Shown here: one piece after another, positions 43,280 through 52,459 of the stretch
Layout of the letters: every line of letters begins with the position of its first letter
Position numbering within the stretch: the stretch's first letter is position 1
NCBI GenBank assembly: GCA_938005745.1
Contig: CALLMM010000016.1
Span: forward strand, 35,223 to 99,222
Length of the DNA: 64,000 bases
Direction of reading: 5' to 3'
Source of the DNA: an uncultured Chthonomonadales bacterium
GTDB taxonomy: Bacteria; Armatimonadota; Chthonomonadetes; Chthonomonadales; CAJBBX01
Notes under the pieces: generated by a model
Databases searched by the model: none
Told to the model about the DNA's origin: nothing
The model's input: only the letters and a program-made list of their open reading frames with translations
Program-made: the position numbers and the translations under genes

Positions 43280-44353
43280 TCACACCCCTCGATCTCTTCG
43301 CTCGCGAACAGCCCGCAATGAACGCTCCGCCTGCTCCCGCACCAGCGGCTCCGGGTCGTTTAGCGCCTGTTCCAGCGCGGCGATGGCTTCCGCGTCCTCG
43401 CGGGCGGAGAGCGCGGCGGCGACATTCCGCAGCAGACCCCTGCGCTTTGCCCGCTTGACCGGGCTGCCTCGAAACCTCTCCCGAAACTCCTCTTCGGTCA
43501 TGGACAGCAGATCGGTCATGCGGCTGGCGGCGGTTGCGGCGCGGGGCTGAAACGCCGGCTCGTCGGTCGGCTGCGAACGGCGCCCATTGAAGGGACAGAC
43601 CTCCTGGCAGATGTCGCAGCCGAAGATGCGGCTGCCCAGAGAACCCGCCAGCTCCTCCGGGATCGCGCCCTTGAGTTCGATGGTCAGGTAGGAGATGCAG
43701 CGGCGGGAATCTACCTCAAACGGTCGGACGATCGCGCCGGTCGGGCAGGCGTCCAGACAGCGCGTACAGGTTCCGCAGCCGCCCTCCGCCGGCGCGTCGG
43801 GCGGGAGCGGCAGGTTCAGGAGCAGTTCGCCCAGCAGAAAGTAGGAGCCGCGCCGGGTGTTGATCAGCATGGCGTTCTTGCCGAACCAGCCCAGCCCCGC
43901 CCGACGCGCGACCTCGCGCTCCAGGATCGGTCCCGTGTCCACATAGACCCGCCCCTGCGCCTGCGGCTCCCGCTCCTGAATGAAAGCCAGCAGCCGTTTC
44001 AGACGTCCGGTCATCACCTCATGATAGTCCAGGTTGCGGGCGTAGCGGGCGAAGACGGCGTTGTTCGGATCAGGCGCGGGGGACTCGTCGCGGACGTAGT
44101 AGTTCATCCCGACCGCCACAATGCTCTTCGCGTCCGGCATCACCTGTCGCGGGTCGAGACGACGCTCCGGGTCGCGCGCCAGATAGCCCATCTCGCCGTG
44201 AAATCCGCGCGCCAGCCAGTCGAGAAACTCCTTTCGGAAGACCGAAGGCTCCGCGGCGGCGATCCCGCACAGGTCAAACCCCAGCGCGCATGCCTGTGCC
44301 TTGATCTCCTTTGCCAGCGTAAAACCGTGCGATTGCGTCCCGTTCAAGCACAT
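43280..44353 (-). CDS. queG: Epoxyqueuosine reductase
   Basis: A 357-residue enzyme for the last step of queuosine tRNA modification, using cobalamin and two [4Fe-4S] clusters. The ferredoxin-type clusters are CGTCTRCLDACPTGAI and CDICQEVCPFN. AVGMNYYVRDESPAP and YARNLDYHEVMTGRLKRLLA match the cobalamin-binding core. The C-terminus has HEAT-like repeats (residues ~290-357), as in other QueG. Length is normal. It is convergent with the nitronate monooxygenase-like gene. Confidence 0.93.
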   Translation of the reverse strand: MCLNGTQSHGFTLAKEIKAQACALGFDLCGIAAAEPSVFRKEFLDWLARGFHGEMGYLARDPERRLDPRQVMPDAKSIVAVGMNYYVRDESPAPDPNNAVFARYARNLDYHEVMTGRLKRLLAFIQEREPQAQGRVYVDTGPILEREVARRAGLGWFGKNAMLINTRRGSYFLLGELLLNLPLPPDAPAEGGCGTCTRCLDACPTGAIVRPFEVDSRRCISYLTIELKGAIPEELAGSLGSRIFGCDICQEVCPFNGRRSQPTDEPAFQPRAATAASRMTDLLSMTEEEFRERFRGSPVKRAKRRGLLRNVAAALSAREDAEAIAALEQALNDPEPLVREQAERSLRAVRERRDRGV

Positions 44354-44588
44354 ATCATTTCTTCAAAGCTGCTTTTCAACGCTAAAAGACTGGATAACTT
44401 GGGGAGTTTGGGGTAAGATAATCCAAACTTTTCCGTATCCTCCGCTGCCTATTATACACACGAAATCGGTTCTGGTCGGATCTTTCCCGGCAAGCCAATT
44501 TTCGTTATGGATTGCCGCCCCCTGCTGGAGTCGTATTATCGGGTGTGATCTTTAGCGGCGCGCCGTAATGAAACCCGGAGGTTCACTC

Positions 44589-45356
44589 ATGCTGCGTCAG
44601 AGACATGCTTTTACATTGATCGAGTTGCTCGTCGTGATCGCGATCATCGCGATTCTGGCAGCCATCCTATTTCCCGTCTTCTCTCAGGCTCGTGAAAAGG
44701 CGCGTCAGGCATCCTGTATGTCCAACATCAAGCAGCTTGGTCTGGGAGCCGCGATGTACTCGCAGGACTACGATGAGCGCATCATGCCGATTGCCACAGT
44801 GAGCGGTCTGAAGGTTTTCTACTGGTGGGCAAGCTTCGACAATACCACGCAGCGGCGAGTGGAGTCGGAGGGTCTGCTCTATCCCTACATGAAGAACAGT
44901 CAGATTCAGGTCTGCCCCTCCTTCCGCAACACGCTGCGCACCACGCTGGGGCTGACCGGCTATGGCTATAACTACGTCTATTTGTGTCCGTTCGTCCAGT
45001 CGGGACCGTTCTCTTACGATGTGCGCCCGGTATCACTGGCGGCGGTGCAGTCGCCTGCCGACACGGTCTTCCTGGCAGATTCTGCGCGTCTGAACTACCG
45101 GGTAGCGGGAGGTCCGCGCCTAGAAGGGAACACCTTCCTCGATCCGCCCTCGCTCGCCAATCCGGGGCTACACGGTCGGCATAACGAGATGGGGAGCGTG
45201 CTCTGGCTGGACGGACATGTGAAGGCGTTCCGCCCGGTCTATCGCTCGGGCATCTTTGGCAGCGGCTTCAATGCGGAGGATTTCAGGCGCGAAAAACTGG
45301 GAGAGCTAGATCGGGACGGCGACTTCACTACGGACGAACTGTTCGATCTGCAGTAG
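44589..45356 (+). CDS. Prepilin-like protein with DUF1559/H-X9-DG layout
   Basis: 255 residues from the ATG of [16 protein letters not shown], with GGAGG seven bases upstream. The type III/IV prepilin signal is [20 protein letters not shown], cut before the F with the E at position 5. [19 protein letters not shown] and [16 protein letters not shown] follow. The C-terminal part holds [13 protein letters not shown] (H-X9-DG), a marker of the DUF1559 group that is highly multiplied in Planctomycetota and Armatimonadota. Probably exported as a pseudopilin, with function unknown. It is followed by a hairpin. Confidence 0.9.
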   Translation: MLRQRHAFTLIELLVVIAIIAILAAILFPVFSQAREKARQASCMSNIKQLGLGAAMYSQDYDERIMPIATVSGLKVFYWWASFDNTTQRRVESEGLLYPYMKNSQIQVCPSFRNTLRTTLGLTGYGYNYVYLCPFVQSGPFSYDVRPVSLAAVQSPADTVFLADSARLNYRVAGGPRLEGNTFLDPPSLANPGLHGRHNEMGSVLWLDGHVKAFRPVYRSGIFGSGFNAEDFRREKLGELDRDGDFTTDELFDLQ

Positions 45357-45393
45357 CGCGCTCGTGAGAAGAGGCGACCAGAGCCTGTATGTC

Positions 45394-45428
45394 AGACGCC
45401 CGCGCCGGTTCGCTCTGCGCGGGCGTCT
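45394..45428 (+). terminator. Hairpin after the prepilin-like gene
   Basis: A 12-bp perfect stem AGACGCCCGCGC / GCGCGGGCGTCT with an 11-base loop, 38 bp after the stop codon. No U-tract follows directly. The stem resembles that at 24862. Confidence 0.5.
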
Positions 45429-45533
45429 CTGCGTGTCCGGTTGTTTTCAGGATTCGGGCAGGAATGACGGGCTGCCGGAAAGAATCCTCTCCGCAGGTGC
45501 CTCCGGAAATCCTCAGCAGACAGGAAATCGCTC

Positions 45534-46601
45534 ATGACGAACCTACAGCGGATGCAGCAGGCGCTGCGTGACGCCCAATCCCCCGCCTTTCTGGTCAGTA
45601 GCCTCTCCAGCGTTCAGTGGCTGACCGGGTTCACCGGCTCGGCGGGGATCGCCATCGTTACGCCCGACGCCGGCGTGCTGGTCACCGACAGCCGTTACAC
45701 CCTGCAGGCGGCGGAGCAGTGCGCCGATATGCCCGTGCGCACCTTCTCCAATCCGACCCCGCAGAACGATTTTCTCTATGAGCAGATGAAGCGCATGGGG
45801 ATCACGCGGATCGGCTATGATGAGGAGAATGTAACGGTTGCAGGTCTTCGCCGCTGGTCGGAGAAGTTTGAAGGGATCGAGCTGTTTCCGATGCAGGACC
45901 CTGTCGCGACGCTGCGCATGGTCAAGTCTGCGGAAGAGGTGCGGCGCATACGCGAAGCCTGCCGCCTGGCAGACGCCTGTCTGGAGCATCTGATCCCGTT
46001 GATCCGTCCCGGCGTTACCGAGTACGATCTGCTGATCGAGGTGGAGGTCTTTCTGCGGCGTCAGGGATCGGAGACGGCGTTTCCGGCGATTGTGGTGAGC
46101 GGTGAGCGCAGCGCGCGCCCGCATGGCAGACCCGGTCAGAAGCGGCTGGAGGTCGGCGACTTCGTCACCTTCGATATCGGAGCCAGGTTCGAGGAGTACT
46201 GCAGCGATATCACGCGCACCGTGGTGGTCGGCGAAGCCTCCGAGCGGCACCGCGAAATCTACGCGCAGGTTCTCAAGGCGCAGACGGCGGCGCTGGATGC
46301 GCTCAAGCCGGGAGCGAACGGGCGAGACGTGGACGCGCTGGCGCGGCGCATCTTGGACGAGAAGGGGCTGGCGCAGTTTTTCGGTCATGGACTGGGGCAC
46401 GGACTCGGCGCGCTGGTGCATGACAGCGGTCGTCTCTCTCCCTCCAGCGATCAGCCGATCGAACCGGGGCAGGTCTGGACGGTGGAGCCGGGGGTCTATC
46501 TGGAGGGGTTCGGCGGCGTGCGAATCGAGGATGACGCGCTGGTGACGGAGGCGGGAGTCGAAATCCTGACGCACTTTACCAGGGAGCTGCTGGTCGTGTA
46601 G
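45534..46601 (+). CDS. M24 family Xaa-Pro peptidase
   Basis: A 355-residue pita-bread metallopeptidase. The N-terminal creatinase-like domain has FLVSSLSSVQWLTGFTGSAG. The catalytic domain carries the five metal ligands: VTFDIGARFEEYCSDITRTV (two Asp), GHGLGHGLGALVHDSG (His), VEPGVYLEGFGGVRIEDDA (two Glu). This is the aminopeptidase P/prolidase family, removing residues before proline. It stops one base before the GT4 start, so they are cotranscribed though unrelated in function. Confidence 0.92.
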   Translation: MTNLQRMQQALRDAQSPAFLVSSLSSVQWLTGFTGSAGIAIVTPDAGVLVTDSRYTLQAAEQCADMPVRTFSNPTPQNDFLYEQMKRMGITRIGYDEENVTVAGLRRWSEKFEGIELFPMQDPVATLRMVKSAEEVRRIREACRLADACLEHLIPLIRPGVTEYDLLIEVEVFLRRQGSETAFPAIVVSGERSARPHGRPGQKRLEVGDFVTFDIGARFEEYCSDITRTVVVGEASERHREIYAQVLKAQTAALDALKPGANGRDVDALARRILDEKGLAQFFGHGLGHGLGALVHDSGRLSPSSDQPIEPGQVWTVEPGVYLEGFGGVRIEDDALVTEAGVEILTHFTRELLVV

Positions 46602-47690
46602 ATGAATATCATTCAGATCATCTCCAGCACCCGGACTTCCGGAGCGGAAAAACATCTGGTGGTGCTGTCCGAGTGGCTGCAGCGTCGCGGGCATAATATT
46701 CTGGCGATCTGCCCGCCCGGGGGCTGGCTTCCGGGGCAGCTGCAGCAGGCGGGCGTGCCGCATGTCGAGATACCTATGCACGGCGTTCGCGCCCCGCGCG
46801 CGATCCTGCAGCTTCGCCGCGCCGCCCGCCGGCACGACGCCGACCTGATCCATACCCATCTCACCCGTGCCACCTATATGGGCTACTTCGCCGGAATGCT
46901 GACCCGCGTGCCGGTCATCTCAACCGTGCATGTGCTGACCCGCGACTTCGCCTACCGCTATCTCCCCAGCCGCAATCACTGGTTTGTGGCGGTCTCCGAC
47001 TATCTGCGCGAGAAGCTGATCTCACGGGGCGTGCCCGAAGACCGGGTGCAGACGGTCTATAACGGAACCGACTTCTCCGCGGATTTTATGCCGGTCTCCT
47101 CGCCGCTGAGCGTGCGTGCGGAGCTGGGGCTGCCCGCCGACGCCGAACTGATCGGGCTGTTCGGGCGCGTAGACCCGTTCAAGGGGCATCCGATCCTGGT
47201 GCAGGCGGCGAAGACCATCGTCGCCGCCTGCCCGCGCGCCTACTTCGTCTTTGTCGGGGCGGCGGAGCCGGGCGTGCAGCAGGCGCTGTGGGAGATGGCT
47301 TCGCGGGAGGGAGTGGACGACCGGCTCCGCTTTACCGGCGTCCGCAACGATATTCCCCGCCTGATGGACTCCATTGATGTGGTGACCCTCCCTTCGCTGA
47401 CCGAAGCCTGTTCAATGGCGATTATCGAGGCGATGGCGATGGGCAAGCCGGTGATCGCGACCCGCGCCGGCGGAAATCTGGAGCTGATCCACGACCAGCA
47501 GACCGGCATCCTGGCGGAGCGGACACCGGAGGCTTTCGCGGAGGCGATCATCGCGCTGCTGCGCGACCCGGATCGTCGTGCACAGATGGGCAACGCCGGA
47601 CAGGAGCGCGCGCTCTCTCTCTTCTCGGCGCAGACGATGGCGCAGAACATGGAGCGGCTCTATCAGCGCATCGTCGGGAACCGGTCGTGA
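46602..47690 (+). CDS. Glycosyltransferase family 4
   Basis: A 362-residue GT-B enzyme. The N-terminal domain starts NIIQIISSTRTSGAEKHLVV with the GAE acceptor loop. The C-terminal donor domain has LIGLFGRVDPFKGHPILVQA and LPSLTEACSMAIIEAMAMGK with the EX7E motif (about 264-283). Its substrate is unknown; context is a polysaccharide or glycolipid set with a GT39 and a deacetylase downstream. It follows the M24 gene without a gap and its end overlaps the GT39 start by 4 bp. Confidence 0.9.
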   Translation: MNIIQIISSTRTSGAEKHLVVLSEWLQRRGHNILAICPPGGWLPGQLQQAGVPHVEIPMHGVRAPRAILQLRRAARRHDADLIHTHLTRATYMGYFAGMLTRVPVISTVHVLTRDFAYRYLPSRNHWFVAVSDYLREKLISRGVPEDRVQTVYNGTDFSADFMPVSSPLSVRAELGLPADAELIGLFGRVDPFKGHPILVQAAKTIVAACPRAYFVFVGAAEPGVQQALWEMASREGVDDRLRFTGVRNDIPRLMDSIDVVTLPSLTEACSMAIIEAMAMGKPVIATRAGGNLELIHDQQTGILAERTPEAFAEAIIALLRDPDRRAQMGNAGQERALSLFSAQTMAQNMERLYQRIVGNRS

Positions 47691-49312
47691 CAGCCACGCC
47701 CGCTCTCTCAGACGCGCCGCCGCAGCGCCGCAACGCGGGGGGGAGAATGCTTTTCGGTCTGCTGATCGCCTTCACGCTGGCGCGTCTTCTCCTCGCTCTG
47801 CGCTTTCCTCTCGCCCCGGATGAGACCTACTACTGGGTCTGGAGCCGCCATCCGGACTGGGGCTACTACGATCAGGGACCGATGATCGCCTGGTGGATTC
47901 GCGCCGGATGCCTGCTGTTCGGGGAGACGCCGCTCGGGGTGCGGATCGGGGTCGTTCTGGCGGCGGGACTGACGCAGGGGCTTCTCTGTCTGCTGGCGCG
48001 CGATCTGCTCGGCGACAGAGCCGCGCTCTGGACCCTGCTCTTCAGCGGCTTGACCCCGCTGGCGTTCGTCGGAGGGGTCATCGCCACCTACGACCCGCTT
48101 CTGGCGCTCTTCTGGACGGCAGCCGCCTTCTTCTGCGCGCGCGCCATCTTCTTCGGATCGTCCGTCGCCTGGATCGGCGCGGGAGCCGCCTTCGGCGCGG
48201 GGCTGCTCAGCAAGCACCCGATGATTCTGTTCGCGCCCTGCCTGCTGCTGTTCCTGATCAGCAGTCCGACCTATCGCGGCTGGCTGCGCCGCCCCGCTCC
48301 CTATCTGGCGGGGCTGCTGGGACTGGCGATCTTCGCGCCCAACCTCTGGTGGCAGTCTCAGCACGACTGGATGACCTTCGGACACCTGCTCAACCTGACC
48401 GGCAAGGGAACCGATCACGGATTTCTGCGCCGTCTGGGGGACTTTCTCGGTTCGCAGGCGGGACTGCTGACGCCGCTGCTCTTCTTCGGGCTGACGGCGG
48501 CGCTCGTCCGGGCGGGCGTTCTCGCCTTTCGCCGGTCTCACGTCTCCCTGGAGGAGCCGCGCAGGGAGGCGATCCGGTATCTCTTCTGCCTGAGCGCGCC
48601 GGCGCTGACGCTCTTTACCCTGATGACGCTGAAATCGAAGGTGCAGGCGAACTGGGCGGCGTTCGGGTGGCTGACCGCCTGCGCCGTCTATGCTGCCTGG
48701 CTCACCTCCGCCAACCCGACGGAAGAGACCGCACAGCGCAGGTCGGTTCGCCGGAGGGAGTGGTATGCCCGCGCCTCCGTTGTGATGGCGGCGCTGTTGT
48801 CGCTGCTGCTGACGGTGCCGGAGGCGCGTCCGGCGCTGGGAATAGATCTCTCTCCCCGTCTGGATCAGGCGAACAAGCTCTACGGCGGCGCGGAACTGGG
48901 GGCGGCGGCGGACCGGGAGCGCGCCGCGATGGAGCGGGAGACCGGGGCATATGTGGCGGTCGGGGCGGCGACCTACGACAACGCTAGCCGCCTCTCGTTC
49001 TACATGCGCGGGCAGCCGCACGCCCGCAACTTCTTTCTAGGAACGCGCCCCAACAGCTACCTGCTCTGGAACGACCGGGCGGGACTGCGTCCCGGCGGTC
49101 ATGCGTTGATTGTAGACGACCATCCGCCCGATCACCCGAACCTGCCCGCCTTCCGCGCCATCTTTGAACGGGTGGTTCCGGCGGCGGAGCCGGTCGTTGT
49201 CTATCGTCGCCCCGTCTACCGGGAGCCGATCCATACCTACTATCTCTATCGCTGCTACGGCTATCGTCCCGATCCGGCGGTAGAGCGGCATAACCGGCAG
49301 GGCGGCGAGTGA
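47687..49312 (+). CDS. GT39/ArnT-like membrane glycosyltransferase
   Basis: A 541-residue GT-C protein with about ten or more membrane helices, starting at GTG that overlaps the GT4 stop. The first periplasmic loop has the catalytic acidic stretch FPLAPDETYYWVWSRHPDWG (about 44-63). Helical blocks LLCLLARDLLGDRAALWTLL and LFFGLTAALVRAGVL follow, and a soluble C-terminal part with FLGTRPNSYLLWN. PMT-type enzymes use polyprenyl-phosphate sugars to modify lipid A or proteins outside the inner membrane. The acceptor is unknown. It is the middle gene of GT4-GT39-deacetylase. Confidence 0.88.
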   Translation: MTATPALSDAPPQRRNAGGRMLFGLLIAFTLARLLLALRFPLAPDETYYWVWSRHPDWGYYDQGPMIAWWIRAGCLLFGETPLGVRIGVVLAAGLTQGLLCLLARDLLGDRAALWTLLFSGLTPLAFVGGVIATYDPLLALFWTAAAFFCARAIFFGSSVAWIGAGAAFGAGLLSKHPMILFAPCLLLFLISSPTYRGWLRRPAPYLAGLLGLAIFAPNLWWQSQHDWMTFGHLLNLTGKGTDHGFLRRLGDFLGSQAGLLTPLLFFGLTAALVRAGVLAFRRSHVSLEEPRREAIRYLFCLSAPALTLFTLMTLKSKVQANWAAFGWLTACAVYAAWLTSANPTEETAQRRSVRRREWYARASVVMAALLSLLLTVPEARPALGIDLSPRLDQANKLYGGAELGAAADRERAAMERETGAYVAVGAATYDNASRLSFYMRGQPHARNFFLGTRPNSYLLWNDRAGLRPGGHALIVDDHPPDHPNLPAFRAIFERVVPAAEPVVVYRRPVYREPIHTYYLYRCYGYRPDPAVERHNRQGGE

Positions 49313-49338
49313 GCCGATCCCTGCGCCGGAAAGAGCGG

Positions 49339-50055
49339 ATGAAGATACCGATCCTGATGTATCACAAGGTGGGCGCGCCGGTGCAGAGCAGACCGGACAC
49401 CTTTCTGAACGTCTCTGCGCGCAGTTTTGGGCGTCAGATGCGGCTGCTGCAGCGGATGGGCTATCAGGGGATCACCTTTGCGGAGGCGGCGGCGGGGCTG
49501 CGCGGCGATCTGAAGATGCCCCGTCGCCCGGTCTGCGTCACCTTTGACGACGGGTATGTGAACGTGCGCGAACACGCCGCGCCGGTTCTGGATCGGATGG
49601 GCTGGCCCGCCACCATCTTTCTGCCGACCGGCTACGCGGGGCGGGCGAACGAGTGGGATCGGCAGTACGGCAACCCGATCCTGCCGATCATGGACTGGGA
49701 GACGCTGCGCGGCTTGCAGGAGGCGGGCTGGGAGATCGCCGGGCATACCCGTTCGCACCCGAAGCTGGGCGAGATGGCGGATGAGGAGGCGGAGCGGGAG
49801 ATGCGCGCCGGGGCACAGGACATCGCGGAGAGGCTGGGGAGCGCGCCGCAGACCTTCTGCTATCCCTTTGGCAGCCATAACGACCGCACTCCCGGGCTGG
49901 CGCGGCAGTGCGGTTTTCGCGCCGCCTGCACCACGCGCAGCGGGCTTGCCGATCCCTCTGCCGACCCCTTCCGTCTGCCCCGCGTCAAGATCGCCTACCG
50001 GGATGACGTCTGGGGACTGCTCTATCGCCTCTGGATACGCCCCCGGCTGTCATGA
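49339..50055 (+). CDS. Polysaccharide deacetylase family protein
   Basis: 238 residues from the ATG of MKIPILMYHKVGAPVQSRP; a GTG 30 bases earlier overlaps the GT39 stop and is an alternative. NodB domain: VCVTFDDGYVNVREHAAPVL with the catalytic and metal Asp (DD), AGHTRSHPKLGEM with the metal His pair, and FCYPFGSHNDRT. No signal peptide is evident with this start, so it may act in the cytoplasm or be released by another route. It deacetylates an N-acetyl sugar polymer or lipid-linked precursor. Confidence 0.9.
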   Translation: MKIPILMYHKVGAPVQSRPDTFLNVSARSFGRQMRLLQRMGYQGITFAEAAAGLRGDLKMPRRPVCVTFDDGYVNVREHAAPVLDRMGWPATIFLPTGYAGRANEWDRQYGNPILPIMDWETLRGLQEAGWEIAGHTRSHPKLGEMADEEAEREMRAGAQDIAERLGSAPQTFCYPFGSHNDRTPGLARQCGFRAACTTRSGLADPSADPFRLPRVKIAYRDDVWGLLYRLWIRPRLS

Positions 50056-50159
50056 GAGCGGATGTTCTGCGCTGTGTCGGGCGGATGATGGATACGCTGC
50101 CGCCACGCCGCAGGGCATTCCCCCGCTGTCCCTGTGCGGGAGGCGTCAGCCCTTCCTTC

Positions 50160-50217
50160 CCTGTCATTGCGAGGGAGCGTGAGGGACCCCTTTCCTGTCA
50201 TTGCGAGGGAGCATGAG
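50160..50217. repeat. REP-like TCATTGCGAG element, two direct copies
   Basis: CCTGTCATTGCGAGGGAGCG followed by TGAG, and CCTGTCATTGCGAGGGAGCA followed by TGAG, 34 bp apart; the second runs into CGACCGAAGCAGTCT. The core matches the GTCATTGCGAG-type intergenic repeat found in many unrelated bacteria. It sits between the convergent deacetylase and flhB genes. Confidence 0.85.
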
Positions 50218-50239
50218 CGACCGAAGCAGTCTGCAGGCT

Positions 50240-51316
50240 CTACTGCGCGGCGTAGCTTCCGGCGCGGCTACGATTGATCTGATAGACGTAGGCGAGCACC
50301 TCCGCGACGGCGGCGTAGTGCTCGGAGGGGATCTCGCGCCCGACCTGCACGGCGCGATAGAGGGCGCGCGCCAGCGGCGGGTTCTCCACTATCGGGACGC
50401 GGTTCTCCTCGGCGATCTCGCGAATCCGCTTCGCCACCAGGTCGGCTCCTTTCGCCACCACCTGCGGAGCCATCATCGCGCCCGGCTCGTATCGCAGGGC
50501 GACGGCGTAGTGGGTCGGGTTGACGATCACGACGTCGGCTTTCGGCACCTCGCTCATCATCCGCCCGCGCGCCGCCTGCCGCTGCCGGGCGCGTATGCGC
50601 GCGCGCACATTCGGATCGGCGTTCTGCTCCTTCAACTCATCCCGCACCTCCTTCTTGGTCATGCGGATGGACTTCTCGAAAGACCAGCGCTGGTAGCCGT
50701 AGTCCGCCGCCGCCAGCACCAGTAGGAAGAGCGCGATCCGGGTCGCCAGCTGATAGAGCAGGTCGCCGATGACGGAGATACTGGTCAGCAGGTCCTGCCG
50801 ACTGGTCGCCAGCAGAACCGGGTAGCCGTTGGCGATGGTTCGATAGGCGATATAGCCGATGATTGTCAGCTTTCCGATCGCCTTGAGCGTCTCGAAGAGG
50901 CTGCGCGTGGAGAGGAGACGCTGCAGTCCCGTGAGCGGATTGAGCAGCGTGAAGTTGGGCTTGAGGGGGTAGACGGAGACGTTGGCGCCCGTCTGCGCCA
51001 AGTTGACCGCCAGTCCGATCACCAGAGCGGTCAGCAGAAACGGTCCGATCACGGCTGCCAGCAGCATGCCGAGCCGCGTGAAGAGCATCAGCGGCGTATG
51101 GACAGACAGGTCGGCGCGGTGGAGGTCGCCGAGCGTGCTGCGCATGAAGTCCTGAAGCAGCCCCAGCGAGCGGCTTCCGAAGGCGTGCAGGCAGACGATC
51201 ACGCCCAGAAAGACCACGATAGAGGTCAGTTCCATGCTGCGCGCCACCTGCCCGCGCCGCCGCACCTCCTGCCGCTTTTTGGAGGTTGCGGCTTCGGTTC
51301 TATCTTCGCCTGCCAT
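50240..51316 (-). CDS. flhB: Flagellar export gate protein FlhB
   Basis: A 358-residue component of the flagellar type III export gate. Four membrane helices lie in residues ~30-210, and the soluble C-terminal domain holds the autocleavage site IVNPTHYAVALRYEPG (NPTH), followed by VVAKGADLVAKRIREIAEEN and IVENPPLARALYRAVQVG. The N-terminus EAATSKKRQEVRRRGQVARS is typical. It switches export from rod/hook to filament substrates. It is last in the minus-strand flagellar run, with fliR 47 bp upstream. The flhA gene that often follows is absent here. Confidence 0.95.
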   Translation of the reverse strand: MAGEDRTEAATSKKRQEVRRRGQVARSMELTSIVVFLGVIVCLHAFGSRSLGLLQDFMRSTLGDLHRADLSVHTPLMLFTRLGMLLAAVIGPFLLTALVIGLAVNLAQTGANVSVYPLKPNFTLLNPLTGLQRLLSTRSLFETLKAIGKLTIIGYIAYRTIANGYPVLLATSRQDLLTSISVIGDLLYQLATRIALFLLVLAAADYGYQRWSFEKSIRMTKKEVRDELKEQNADPNVRARIRARQRQAARGRMMSEVPKADVVIVNPTHYAVALRYEPGAMMAPQVVAKGADLVAKRIREIAEENRVPIVENPPLARALYRAVQVGREIPSEHYAAVAEVLAYVYQINRSRAGSYAAQ

Positions 51317-51363
51317 CGCTGTCTATCCCGGCTTCCCCGTACTGCGGTGCCGATAATCCGGGG

Positions 51364-52134
51364 TCAACGGGCGGCACGCAGAAACGCCTGCGCGTGATCG
51401 CCGAAGACGGGAAGCATCTGCCCGAAGAAGATCGCCAGCGCGGGCAGCGCCACCGCCAGCGTTACCAGCCCGACGATAATCTTCACCGGTATTCCCACTA
51501 GAAAGACGTGCATCTGCGGAACCATGCGCCCCATGATCCCGAACGCCACATCTATCACCAGCGTTACCGCCACCACCGGAACCGCCAGCCGGAAAGCCAG
51601 CAGAAACATCTCGTTGATCGCGTGGAGAAAGACCGTCTCCGCGCTGCCCGAAAAGGTCGCGGCTCCCGGCGCGATCGTGGCGTAGCTGCGCGCCAGCGTG
51701 CCGATCAAAAACAGGTGTCCGCCCATTGCCAGAAACAGCACCATCCCCAGCTGATAGAGAAACTGCCCCAGCACGGAGTTATGATGTTCGCTGTAGGGGT
51801 TCAGCAGGTTAATGATGCCGAAGCCTGCCTGCGAATCGATCAGATGACCGCCGACCTGCAGCGCGACAAAGAACAACTGGACGATCATGCCCAGACAGAT
51901 GCCGATCGCCACCTCGCCCGCCAGCCGCAGGACCAGCCCGAAGAGATCCGCCGGAGGCGCGCCGACCTGTCCGGCGACCGTCGGAACCAGCGCGATGGAG
52001 AGCGCGGCTGCCAGCCCGATCTTCACCTGCGCCGGAATCAGGCGGCTGCCGAAGATCGGCGCGCTCAGAAACAGCGCACTGACCCTGGCAAGCACAATCA
52101 GAAAGGTCCAGAACTCCTGAAGATTGACGGTCAT
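51364..52134 (-). CDS. fliR: Flagellar export gate protein FliR
   Basis: A 256-residue membrane protein of the FliPQR export channel. It has about six helices. It opens NLQEFWTFLIVLARVSALFL, then PAQVKIGLAAALSIALVPTV, and ends in IFFGQMLPVFGDHAQAF. The polar AGFGIINLLNPYSEHHNS stretch after the third helix is as in the family. It is 47 bp upstream of flhB and 52 bp downstream of fliQ, in the standard order. Confidence 0.92.
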   Translation of the reverse strand: MTVNLQEFWTFLIVLARVSALFLSAPIFGSRLIPAQVKIGLAAALSIALVPTVAGQVGAPPADLFGLVLRLAGEVAIGICLGMIVQLFFVALQVGGHLIDSQAGFGIINLLNPYSEHHNSVLGQFLYQLGMVLFLAMGGHLFLIGTLARSYATIAPGAATFSGSAETVFLHAINEMFLLAFRLAVPVVAVTLVIDVAFGIMGRMVPQMHVFLVGIPVKIIVGLVTLAVALPALAIFFGQMLPVFGDHAQAFLRAAR

Positions 52135-52186
52135 GGGAACTCGCTGCGCGGCAGTCGAACGGCGAACGGATGTCTGGCGGCGTCCG

Positions 52187-52456
52187 TCACGGCGAGAGTG
52201 CGGGCAGGCGGTTGAACATCGAGATAAAGAAGTTGAGCAGGACGGAGAGCATCCACGAGCCGAACAGCGTCAGCGCGAGGATCACCGCCAGCAGCTTCGG
52301 CACAAAGGTCAGCGTGAACTCCTGAATCTGCGTTACCGCCTGAAAGATGCTGACAATGGTTCCGGCAGCCAGTCCCGCCAGCAGGATCGGCAGCGCAAGC
52401 TGCAGCGTAACGAACAGAAACTGTCTGCCTATGTCGAGAACTTCGCGTTCGCTCAT
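52187..52456 (-). CDS. fliQ: Flagellar export gate protein FliQ
   Basis: 89 residues with two membrane helices (FVTLQLALPILLAGLAAGTI and LLAVILALTLFGSWMLSVLL) around IFQAVTQIQEFTLTFVPK, the well-kept FliQ loop. It forms the export channel with FliP and FliR. It starts three bases after fliP. Confidence 0.93.
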   Translation of the reverse strand: MSEREVLDIGRQFLFVTLQLALPILLAGLAAGTIVSIFQAVTQIQEFTLTFVPKLLAVILALTLFGSWMLSVLLNFFISMFNRLPALSP

Positions 52457-52459
52457 GCC

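Noticed and set aside
44405-44429. AGTTTGG/CCAAACT inverted repeat upstream of the prepilin-like gene as an operator
   Set aside because: Only 7 bp with an 11-base gap and no neighbouring promoter that I can define. It may be chance.
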